A model generated the notes under the pieces. It saw nothing but the letters and a program-made list of their open reading frames with translations. It ran no database searches and was not told the origin of the DNA. This document shows, in pieces, positions 1 to 5,721 of a stretch of DNA of 6,795 bases. The stretch covers positions 1 to 6,795 of the forward strand of contig JAGPVI010000242.1 of assembly GCA_018067115.1 (NCBI GenBank), read 5' to 3'. Source of the DNA: Bizionia sp. Lineage in GTDB: Bacteria > Bacteroidota > Bacteroidia > Flavobacteriales > Flavobacteriaceae. The first letter of the stretch is position 1, and the number at the start of each line of letters is the position of its first letter. The translations under genes were made by a program, and so were the position numbers.

Positions 1-278
1 AAAAAATCTTCTTCTATAATTCTAGGGGCAAGATTTAAATAGTTATTTTTTAAAAACTCGACGCTATCTCTATCTATTTCTATGGCGTAAAGTGTGCATT
101 CTTTTTTAAGTAAGTACTTGGTAAGAACACCCATTCCTGGGCCAATTTCTAATACGTTATTATAGCCGTTAAAACTAATACTGTCTGCAATACGTTGCGC
201 TACAGTTTCGTCTTCTAAAAAATGCTGACCTAAAAATTTCTTTGCCTTTACTTGATGATTTTGTCCTTTGTAAGCCAT
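1..278 (-). CDS. rsmA: 16S rRNA (adenine1518-N6/adenine1519-N6)-dimethyltransferase RsmA (KsgA), N-terminal part
   Basis: Only the first 92 codons are present; the rest lies beyond the left edge. RsmA uses S-adenosylmethionine to dimethylate two adjacent adenines in the 3'-terminal helix of 16S rRNA during late small-subunit assembly in the cytoplasm. The visible part carries the family hallmarks: the N-terminal KKFLGQHFL signature (residues 13-21), the SAM-binding motif I EIGPGMGVLT (44-53), the acidic end of motif II, AIEIDRD (65-71), and the start of the next motif, EEDF (89-92). Initiation at ATG 278-276 (MAYKGQNHQVKAKK) fits the family and is preceded by an A-rich tract with no Shine-Dalgarno sequence. 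It lies 40 nt downstream of the DUF4286 gene and is probably the third gene of the TPR-DUF4286-rsmA operon. The assignment is secure. Sparing of the C-terminal half cannot be judged. Confidence 0.96.
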   Translation of the reverse strand, partial: MAYKGQNHQVKAKKFLGQHFLEDETVAQRIADSISFNGYNNVLEIGPGMGVLTKYLLKKECTLYAIEIDRDSVEFLKNNYLNLAPRIIEEDF

Positions 279-318
279 TTTTTTTATGTTGAAACGTTGC
301 TATTTGTATTATTATAAT

Positions 319-642
319 TTATTTGAAATTTACAGAATATACATCTATTATCTCAAGTTCTGTTCTAAACGCGAGCATTTTATCGGCGAATTTTTCCAGT
401 CCTTCTACTTGTAATTTGTCGGAATCTTCTTTGTAATAAGCGTCTAAAGCAGCACGTGAGTACGAACGGTATTGAATAGAATAGGTTTGTCCGCCCATTT
501 CTTCCTCGATTAATACTTTTGTAAAGCGCGCCTCAGAGAATTTACCGGTAGCTAATACTTTTGGAATATGGTCTTTTACCCATTTTAGCCATTCGTCATG
601 AACGCTATTGTCGATGTTTATGGTAACGTTATAAATGTACAT
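319..642 (-). CDS. DUF4286 family protein, unknown function
   Basis: A 107-residue cytoplasmic protein with no signal peptide or membrane segment. From memory it matches the DUF4286 family, short proteins found mainly in Bacteroidota with no assigned function. The typical opening is a beta strand of the form MYIYNVTINID (1-11), followed by a W-x-x-W pair in HDEWLKWVKDHIP (15-27), a central QTYSIQYR strand (52-59) and an amphipathic helix rich in Lys/Asp (65-92). The alternating strands and helices suggest a small ferredoxin-like alpha/beta fold of the dimeric barrel type, but that is inference. It starts at ATG 642-640, 63 nt after the TPR gene stop, and ends 40 nt before rsmA. Its steady position beside rsmA in flavobacteria hints at a link with ribosome or RNA maturation, which is unproven. 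Confidence 0.85.
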   Translation of the reverse strand: MYIYNVTINIDNSVHDEWLKWVKDHIPKVLATGKFSEARFTKVLIEEEMGGQTYSIQYRSYSRAALDAYYKEDSDKLQVEGLEKFADKMLAFRTELEIIDVYSVNFK

Positions 643-657
643 AATCTATATTTTTTG

Positions 658-689
658 CAAATAACAGTAGTTCTGAGTTATATACAAAA
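658..689 (-). promoter_or_regulatory. Weak internal promoter candidate before the DUF4286 gene
   Basis: On the minus strand TTTTG (689-685) is followed after exactly 19 nt by GTTATTTG (665-658). Bacteroidota housekeeping promoters have TTTG or TTG about 19-21 nt before TAnnTTTG. The spacing and the TTTG half fit, but the leading TA is replaced by GT. It would start transcription about 10 nt before the DUF4286 ATG, giving a secondary transcript of DUF4286-rsmA. It is a pattern match only. Confidence 0.25.
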
Positions 690-705
690 CGAATTGACTA
701 TTAAT

Positions 706-2487
706 TTATTGAATAGAATCGCCGCGAAGTGCTCTAAATCGCTTGCGGGCTTCCACAAAAAAGATGCTATCTTGGTGATTAAATAGAATAGATTCGTAAT
801 ATGGTTTTGCTTTTTCGGGTTGCTCCAACTGTTTATCGTATAAAAGGGCTATACCATAAATAGCATCGTCTGCTAAAATACCAGCGCTATAATTAGCAAT
901 AATAAGCTCGTAATTTGTAATGGCTTTATCGTATTGTTTTTGGATCTCGAAAAGTTGTGCTTGCTTTAAAAGTGCTTGCGGAATAATGGCTTCTGAAGGA
1001 TGGTTTTCTAAAATACGATCTAAGGCAGTAATCGCTTCATCGTTTCTGTTCTGAAAATGCAACAAATCGGCTTTTGCATAACTCTTTAAAGCAACTTGCA
1101 GAGAGTCTTCCAATTTATTATCGCCAATAAGTAGTTTTAGGTCTAAAGCATCGTTTGCGGTGAGTTGCGATGTCGAAGCTTTTAGTACTTTAAGTTGTGA
1201 TTCTGCCCACTTAAAATCACCTTTATAATAGCTTGTTTTTGCGACTTTAAATCGTGCTTCTTGGGAAATAGTACTGTTCTTTAAACTGCGTTGTATTTGC
1301 GTGTAATAAATTAAGGCTTCATTAAACTTTTCTTCTAACACTAAAATATCACCTAGCTCTAATTTAATTTCTGCTATTTTTTGTTGAGAAGCATCTGCTT
1401 TAAGGGCTTCTTTTAAAAATAGAATGGCTTTATCCGTTTTCTTTACGTAGAAGGCTAGAAAATGAGCGTACGCAATTTTTAAATCTATAGCACTTAGTAA
1501 GCCGCCATATTCGTTTAGTAGCTGTTGGTATTCTTTTTCAATTGCTTCATACTCTTTTGGCGTCGAGTCGCTAGTTTTAATTTTAAGGATGTTGTAATGC
1601 GCATTAATTTTAGAATCCAAATTCTGAGTGTTTTCTACGATATAGGTAAAAATAGAAGTGGCAATGTCATTTTCTCCTTGGTTGTAGGCTATACTTGCTA
1701 ATTCCTCAATGCGGTCTAGCGATTCCATTTCTCGTATGTAAATGGCCTTTTCCTGTACAAATGCTTTAGTGTATTCTTTTTGCTGAATAAATAACCAACT
1801 TAACATTTCATTCCATAAAATATCTGGAGAGTCTTGAATTTTTTTAAGCAAGATTACTCGTAATATTTTATTGTTTTCATTGTTTTTATCTTCGCTAATA
1901 AAGGTGTTAAACTCTCGCTTTATAGTATTTAAATAGGAGAGGTTTGTAGCACTAAACTCTATGTATTTAGTAAACATTTTTTTAATATCTCCTTGTTCAC
2001 CGTAAATACGCGCTAGTTGTACATCGAAATTAAACTCCGAATTAACCTCCATTGCCGTTGTATACGTTACTACCGCTTGATCTAATAACGATAAATTTTC
2101 AAAAGCTTTACCTATAGAAAAGGCATAGCTGGGGTTGTATGTAACCGTGTTAATTACTTTGTTATAATAGGAGTTAGCTGTAGTGCTGTCGTTTTGAAGG
2201 GCGTAATTATAGCCTAATTCTATAGTAAATGGCGGATAGTCTTTATCTGCAATAAGCGTGTTTAAAAACGTTTCTGCTTCTTTGTATTGCTCTAGTTGCT
2301 GGTGCGTTCTTATTATTTTATAAATATAGTTTAAGCTCCTACTATTGGTTTTGTAAAGCTTTTGGTAGCTAATAAGCGCCTTTTCGAATTCGCCATTTTT
2401 AAAATAGTCTTCTGCTAAGGCAGGGTCGTCATTTTGAGAAAAAACGAAGCTACTGGTAAAGAGACATAAGAAAAATAAAAATCGCAT
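706..2487 (-). CDS. Secreted tetratricopeptide-repeat protein, unknown function
   Basis: A 593-residue protein made almost entirely of helical TPR-type repeats behind a signal peptide. Residues 1-17 are a hydrophobic Sec signal (MRFLFFLCLFTSS...) ending FVFS before Gln18, the usual signal peptidase I site in Bacteroidota, so the protein is probably periplasmic. No lipobox Cys is seen. Recognisable repeats include 23-48 (YFKNGEFEKALISYQ), 58-80, 120-150 (AFENLSLLDQAVVTYTTA), 263-287, 374-400 (EEKFNEALIYYTQ), 409-436, 465-495 and 503-573. The last, with QKQYDKAITNYELII and the ADDAIYGIALLYDK unit, resembles the TPRs of outer-membrane assembly or TolA-binding proteins. No catalytic motif is visible, so it is probably a scaffold. 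The ATG at 2487-2485 starts directly at the signal peptide. It is the first gene of the TPR-DUF4286-rsmA unit, separated from serS by two terminators. Confidence 0.88.
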   Translation of the reverse strand: MRFLFFLCLFTSSFVFSQNDDPALAEDYFKNGEFEKALISYQKLYKTNSRSLNYIYKIIRTHQQLEQYKEAETFLNTLIADKDYPPFTIELGYNYALQNDSTTANSYYNKVINTVTYNPSYAFSIGKAFENLSLLDQAVVTYTTAMEVNSEFNFDVQLARIYGEQGDIKKMFTKYIEFSATNLSYLNTIKREFNTFISEDKNNENNKILRVILLKKIQDSPDILWNEMLSWLFIQQKEYTKAFVQEKAIYIREMESLDRIEELASIAYNQGENDIATSIFTYIVENTQNLDSKINAHYNILKIKTSDSTPKEYEAIEKEYQQLLNEYGGLLSAIDLKIAYAHFLAFYVKKTDKAILFLKEALKADASQQKIAEIKLELGDILVLEEKFNEALIYYTQIQRSLKNSTISQEARFKVAKTSYYKGDFKWAESQLKVLKASTSQLTANDALDLKLLIGDNKLEDSLQVALKSYAKADLLHFQNRNDEAITALDRILENHPSEAIIPQALLKQAQLFEIQKQYDKAITNYELIIANYSAGILADDAIYGIALLYDKQLEQPEKAKPYYESILFNHQDSIFFVEARKRFRALRGDSIQ

Positions 2488-2490
2488 AAG

Positions 2491-2505
2491 TTTACTTTAA
2501 GTAAA
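2491..2505. promoter_or_regulatory. 15-bp palindrome at the probable transcription start of the TPR gene
   Basis: TTTACTT (2491-2497), one central T (2498) and AAGTAAA (2499-2505) form a perfect inverted repeat. It sits between the predicted -7 element (2518-2511) and the start codon (2487), so it covers the expected transcription start and leader. It could be an operator or a small leader hairpin reducing access to the start codon, but at such high A+T it could also be chance. Confidence 0.3.
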
Positions 2506-2510
2506 TATAG

Positions 2511-2518
2511 CAAATGTA
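2511..2518 (-). promoter_or_regulatory. Bacteroidota -7 promoter element (TAnnTTTG) for the TPR gene
   Basis: The minus strand reads TACATTTG at 2518-2511, an exact match to the Bacteroidota -7 consensus TAnnTTTG. It lies between the strong terminator at 2572-2603 and the TPR start codon at 2487, where a promoter is needed. Transcription would begin near 2505, giving a leader of about 18 nt. The -33 side is weaker: a TTTTG lies only 15 nt upstream, shorter than the usual 19-21 nt. A second, overlapping near match TATATTTA lies closer to the gene. Confidence 0.45.
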
Positions 2519-2571
2519 ATTGCAAAACCCGTGCAAAAAAAATGATCTTAGAGAAGCGGGAAGATAAAAAC

Positions 2572-2603
2572 AAAAAAAAATGCCTGATGTAAACATCAGG
2601 CAT
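2572..2603 (-). terminator. Strong intrinsic terminator before the TPR operon
   Basis: ATGCCTGATG (2580-2589) and CATCAGGCAT (2594-2603) form a perfect 10-bp stem with a 4-nt loop (TAAA). On the minus strand the stem is followed by eight consecutive T residues (2579-2572), then G and more T. The T tract lies only on this side, so it ends leftward transcription. It is about 350 nt beyond serS, which already has its own terminator, so it most likely closes a separate short transcript that contains the 25-codon frame at 2735-2812. Confidence 0.88.
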
Positions 2604-2734
2604 CAGCCAATCTAAATAAATGTGCTATTAATCATATATTTAAGATGATTCAATTACTCGATTGGAAGTCTCTTACAGTATGTATGTTATTCCATTGTTT
2701 AATTCACAGCAGTTGTTAGCTTTTTAAAATCGCT

Positions 2735-2812
2735 CTATAGGCTATCCGATAGAAATTTTACAGCTAAAACAAGTAACGTTGCAAGTAGGAACAAACGTTT
2801 TAAGTTTTTCAT
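2735..2812 (-). CDS. Possible 25-residue hydrophobic membrane peptide
   Basis: The frame starts at ATG 2812-2810 and ends at TAG 2737-2735. It begins MKNLKRLFLLATLLV and continues LAVKFLSDSL. It therefore has a basic N-terminus (Lys2, Lys5, Arg6), a run of about 12 mainly Leu/Ala/Val residues (7-18) and a short polar tail, like a single membrane helix or a bare signal-peptide core. The ATG follows an A-rich stretch (ctttaaaa), the normal initiation context in this phylum. A poor promoter match lies upstream: TTG at 2858-2856, then 19 nt, then TATTTACC at 2836-2829. The frame sits between two terminators as its own unit. It is too short to place in a family. It could be a small membrane protein, the toxin of a type I system, or a chance frame inside a small RNA. 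Confidence 0.4.
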   Translation of the reverse strand: MKNLKRLFLLATLLVLAVKFLSDSL

Positions 2813-2872
2813 TTTTAAAGTCTTATACGGTAAATATGATAATTATAAATGAAAACAACAAGTCTAAATACG

Positions 2873-2916
2873 AAAAAATCGTTAAACGACGTCTTTTATT
2901 AACAGTTTAACGATTT
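2873..2916 (-). terminator. Probable serS terminator
   Basis: AAATCGTTAAAC (2876-2887) and GTTTAACGATTT (2905-2916) form a perfect 12-bp stem around a 17-nt loop. On the minus strand the stem runs into six T residues (2878-2873, partly shared with the stem base). It begins 41 nt after the serS stop codon, the expected place for a rho-independent terminator. The stem is A+T-rich and the loop is large, so termination may be incomplete. Confidence 0.65.
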
Positions 2917-2957
2917 AAAAATATAGTATGTAAGTTAAATAATACAGTAAAAACGGC

Positions 2958-4229
2958 TTAATCTATAATAGAGAAACCAGTGTAAGGTATTAGTACTTCT
3001 GGGATTTCGATACCTTTCTCTGTTTGGTAGTTCTCTAAAATTCCGGCTAAAACACGAGGTAATGCCAAAGAACTTCCGTTTAAAGTATGTGCTAATTCAT
3101 TTTTGCCTTCGCTATTTTTAAAACGTAGTTTTAAACGATTGGCTTGAAACGTTTCAAAATTAGAAACACTAGAAATTTCTAACCAACGGTCTTGAGCTGT
3201 AGAAAACACTTCAAAATCGAAAGTTAATGCAGATGTAAATCCTAAATCTCCACCACAAAGGCGTAAAATTCTATAGGGTAATTTTAATTCTTGCAATAAC
3301 ACTTTTACGTGCTCTACCATACCGTCTAACGCTTTATACGAGTTGTCGGGGTGTTCCACGCGTAAAATTTCTACTTTATCAAACTGGTGTAATCTGTTTA
3401 AACCTCTTACGTGTGCACCGTAACTACCGGCTTCACGTCTAAAACATGGCGTATAGCCTGTAATTCCAATAGGGAGTTCATCGGCATTTAAAACCACATC
3501 TCTAAAAATATTTGTTCCCGGCACTTCTGCTGTAGGAATTAAATATAAATTGTCTTCGGTAACGTGGTACATTTGTCCTTCTTTGTCCGGTAATTGGCCT
3601 GTGCCAAAGCCAGACGCCTCGTTTACCAAAAGAGGTAATTGATATTCTGTATAACCCGCAGCCGTATTTTTATCTAAAAAATAAGCAATAAGTGCGCGTT
3701 GTAATCTAGCACCTTTTCCTTTATAAACAGGGAAACCAGCACCTGCTATTTTATTACCCAATTCGAAATCTATAATGTCGTATTTTTTAGCTAATTCCCA
3801 ATGTGGTAAGGCGCCATCGTATAAAGTAGGGACCTCTCCTTCTCTAAAAATTTCTTCGTTGTCTTCGTCAGTACTTCCTGCAGGTACCGTTTCGTTTGGT
3901 ACATTTGGTAACTTGTAAAGCAACTCGTTTAAAGCGTCAATTTTTGCGTTTAACTTGTCGTTTAACGTTTTCGTTGTTTCTTTAAGTTCTGTTGTTTTTA
4001 CTTTCAGGCCATTTGCTTTTTCCGCTTGTCCCGATTTGTATAAAATACCAATTTCTTTAGATATAGTGTTCGATTCTGCCAACGTATTATCTAACTCCGT
4101 TTGTAAAGCACGGCGTTCTTCATCCAGCACAATAACAGCGTTTACCGTTTCTGTAGCATCAATATTTCGTTTTGCTAAACGAGAAATTACAAGGGCTTTG
4201 TTTTCTCTAATAAAAGGTATTTGTAACAT
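2958..4229 (-). CDS. serS: Serine--tRNA ligase
   Basis: Seryl-tRNA synthetase charges tRNA-Ser (and tRNA-Sec where present) with serine in two ATP-dependent steps in the cytoplasm. At 423 residues it has the normal bacterial length. Residues 1-110 form the long antiparallel coiled-coil arm that binds the extra arm of the tRNA (ERRALQTELDNTLAESN and onward). The class II catalytic core follows: motif 1 region GFPVYKGKGARLQRAL (165-180), the TAEVP serine-binding loop (233-237), motif 2 PCFRREAGSYG with GLNRLHQFDKVE (261-287), and motif 3 near NGSSLALPRVLAGILEN (384-400). The ATG at 4229-4227 gives the standard N-terminus MLQIPFIRENK. It has a terminator 41 nt downstream and a structured 100-bp element 14 nt upstream. 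No good TAnnTTTG promoter is seen in the 181-nt gap, so it may be co-transcribed with ribF and the carboxylase gene. Confidence 0.98.
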   Translation of the reverse strand: MLQIPFIRENKALVISRLAKRNIDATETVNAVIVLDEERRALQTELDNTLAESNTISKEIGILYKSGQAEKANGLKVKTTELKETTKTLNDKLNAKIDALNELLYKLPNVPNETVPAGSTDEDNEEIFREGEVPTLYDGALPHWELAKKYDIIDFELGNKIAGAGFPVYKGKGARLQRALIAYFLDKNTAAGYTEYQLPLLVNEASGFGTGQLPDKEGQMYHVTEDNLYLIPTAEVPGTNIFRDVVLNADELPIGITGYTPCFRREAGSYGAHVRGLNRLHQFDKVEILRVEHPDNSYKALDGMVEHVKVLLQELKLPYRILRLCGGDLGFTSALTFDFEVFSTAQDRWLEISSVSNFETFQANRLKLRFKNSEGKNELAHTLNGSSLALPRVLAGILENYQTEKGIEIPEVLIPYTGFSIID

Positions 4230-4243
4230 ATTTTTTTGTTTGG

Positions 4244-4343
4244 GCGTTACTTGACTTCGCTTTTATTAGCGCAGTAAAGTCAGGCTTTCGGCTATATCTT
4301 TTTTGAGAAAATCAAAAAAGGATACCGCTTCAATCCTTAACGC
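4244..4343 (-). repeat. 100-bp structured, repeat-like intergenic element with three-way-junction fold
   Basis: Three nested inverted pairings fill the element. The outer stem is GCGTTA (4244-4249) with TAACGC (4338-4343). One arm is CTTGACTT (4250-4257) with AAGTCAGG (4277-4284, one G-T wobble), continued by CGCT (4258-4261) with AGCG (4268-4271), loop TTTATT and a 5-nt bulge at 4272-4276. The other arm is TATC plus TTTTTTGA (4295-4306) with TCAAAAAA (4312-4319), a bulged G and GATA (4321-4324), loop GAAAA. The unpaired joints are GCTTTCGGCTA (4285-4294 region) and CCGCTTCAATCCT (4325-4337). The skeleton resembles, from memory, a dispersed intergenic repeat with variable hairpin tips seen in flavobacterial genomes; this is not verified here. 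It lies in the serS 5' region. The alternative is a cis-acting serS leader. Confidence 0.6.
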
Positions 4344-4410
4344 AGTTATAATAACAATTCTAAAACGTAAAAGTAGTAAGTTTTTGGATGCCGAAAAATA
4401 TTTTATCCGC

Positions 4411-5721
4411 CTATTTTGACGGTAATATCCAATCGTTATGCTTAAACCAATACCATTTTACACTTCCCATATCTATATTAGGGTCTATTAGTGTTCTGTA
4501 AGGCTTTCTGTTTACGCTAACCATACTGTTTACAAACACAGAAACGTCACGACCTTTGGCTTTATAGTCCTTTTTTAAATGTTGAGAAAATTGCCAAATA
4601 GCATCGGGTTTGCTGCTCACTAAGCGGGTTTGCTTTAGAGTAAGATAGTCATTCAGGTTTATAGAAAACGTCTCTCCTGTTTTTTTATCTATAACGCGGT
4701 AGCTAGTTAGGCCGGTTTTACTTCGTAGCATCATTCGCCATGACATTCTATGGCCTTCTTCTGTCCAAAGCACATCGTCTTGAATAAAGTGATGACGTAC
4801 AGGTAAAAGCACTTGAATTACAAAATATAGACCACCAACGGTGAGCAGAAGAAGTCTGTAATTAGGGACTATAATTTCGGCTTTCGTGTAAGCAGGCTTC
4901 TTTTTAAGGAATAGGTTGCGTACTACTTCAGGATCAAAAAAGAACAATGAAAAGGCTAATGATAAATAAGGGAATACGCCAACTTGAAAAACGATAGAGT
5001 TGAACAAGTGAAAGAATATAGACGCAAAAAACGCATATTTTCTCGTTTTTTTAAACAGTAATAACGGAATGATTAAACCGTCGAATAGTATACCGCCATA
5101 CGCTATTAAATACGGCAAGTAATCGTTTTGAAGCCATTCGCCAATATATGGGTAGTTTTTCTTGCCCTCCATTAATAAGGTGGGCAATGTTAAATCTAGC
5201 CAATCTGGATACATTTTGGCAATAGAGGCGTAGGTGTAGAGTATAAGTAACTGTAAAACAAATACCCATTTGCACCAACTTGGCATTGCAATTTGTTTTA
5301 AACTAGGATTTAATTTTACATCTATAGAGGCATATCTGTGTGCTGGCAGCGCACACATTATAGCACTTAATAAAATGAGTAAATAGTAGTGGTTATTGTA
5401 AGACGATTTTTGCATAAAGTAAACCCCACACCACAGAAGAGTAAAGCTTATCATGCTCACTCGGTATTTATAGCCTACCATAATTAATAAGCCTAAAAGA
5501 CCCATTATAAGGTAATAAACATACATCCAGTTCCCTGGTAAAGGTTGCAGCCACTCGAAACCTATAAACGAAAAAGTGAACTTGGGTTCTACCAATGTGC
5601 GCGTTATCCAGCCTGTAAAAATCGAGCCTACAGATTCTAGGAATACGAGTAATCCAAAAATAATACGGAATACAACTAATGCCGAATTGTCTATATGTTT
5701 AAAAAGAAAAGCGTTAAGCAT
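4411..5721 (-). CDS. Vitamin K-dependent gamma-carboxylase family membrane protein (HTTM domain plus C-terminal domain)
   Basis: A 436-residue polytopic membrane protein homologous to animal gamma-glutamyl carboxylase, which uses reduced vitamin K, CO2 and O2 to carboxylate protein Glu residues. Hydrophobic helices lie near 13-31, 67-86, 88-103, 112-125, 151-168, 201-223, 229-263 and 288-305. Compared from memory with the human enzyme, SSYNNHYYL (106-114) matches the segment with His160, ASIAKMYPDWL (165-175) the segment with the catalytic base Lys218, FFHLFNSIVFQVGVFPY (236-252) the next membrane block, and LPVRHHF (306-312), SWRMMLRS (327-334) and FVNSMVSVNRKPYRTLIDP (396-414) the C-terminal domain. 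It is thus more than a bare HTTM domain. The animal propeptide-binding part is shorter here (human protein about 758 residues). The start ATG 5721-5719 overlaps the ribF stop by 8 nt. The substrate is unknown; menaquinol would be the likely cofactor. Confidence 0.88.
   Translation of the reverse strand: MLNAFLFKHIDNSALVVFRIIFGLLVFLESVGSIFTGWITRTLVEPKFTFSFIGFEWLQPLPGNWMYVYYLIMGLLGLLIMVGYKYRVSMISFTLLWCGVYFMQKSSYNNHYYLLILLSAIMCALPAHRYASIDVKLNPSLKQIAMPSWCKWVFVLQLLILYTYASIAKMYPDWLDLTLPTLLMEGKKNYPYIGEWLQNDYLPYLIAYGGILFDGLIIPLLLFKKTRKYAFFASIFFHLFNSIVFQVGVFPYLSLAFSLFFFDPEVVRNLFLKKKPAYTKAEIIVPNYRLLLLTVGGLYFVIQVLLPVRHHFIQDDVLWTEEGHRMSWRMMLRSKTGLTSYRVIDKKTGETFSINLNDYLTLKQTRLVSSKPDAIWQFSQHLKKDYKAKGRDVSVFVNSMVSVNRKPYRTLIDPNIDMGSVKWYWFKHNDWILPSK

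Larger units (their letters stand above)
2604..2957 (-). other. Gene-poor stretch between serS and the terminator at 2572-2603; candidate small-transcript locus
   Basis: This 354-bp stretch holds the serS terminator (2873-2916), one plausible 25-codon frame (2735-2812) and about 130 nt of noncoding sequence leading into the 2572-2603 terminator. The noncoding part has only small A+T-rich hairpins, for example AATCAT (2630-2635) with ATGATT (2645-2650), and CTAT (2742-2745) with ATAG (2749-2752). No conserved gene of ordinary length is visible on either strand. A short RNA running from about 2825 to 2575 on the minus strand is the simplest reading of a terminator with no annotated gene in front of it. 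Confidence 0.4.

Noticed and set aside
598..786. Plus-strand open frame of 62 codons
   Set aside because: It overlaps the DUF4286 start and TPR end on the other strand, has no recognisable domain and runs through the likely leader of DUF4286; it looks like a chance frame.
2521..2538. Short direct repeat TGCAAAA at 2521 and 2532
   Set aside because: Only two copies of a 7-bp A-rich word; expected by chance in this composition.
2415..2603. Minus-strand frame of 62 codons across the TPR gene start
   Set aside because: It starts inside a strong terminator hairpin and overlaps the TPR signal-peptide coding region in another frame; its composition is explained by that overlap.
3955..4254. Plus-strand frame of 99 codons opposite serS
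   Set aside because: It is antisense to the coiled-coil part of serS, where strand-specific composition readily gives a long open frame; no domain is seen.
4295..4324. Hairpin read as an intrinsic terminator of the carboxylase gene
   Set aside because: The stem is made of A/T runs and is not followed by a T tract on the minus strand (the next bases are ATAGCC-like), so it fits better as an arm of the larger 100-bp structure.
4230..4410. T-box riboswitch upstream of serS
   Set aside because: No T-box sequence or specifier stem is seen, the typical T-box antiterminator is absent, and T-boxes are not usual in Bacteroidota.
5051..5278. Minus-strand frame of 75 codons inside the carboxylase gene
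   Set aside because: It is an alternative reading frame of a well-supported membrane protein gene with no domain of its own.
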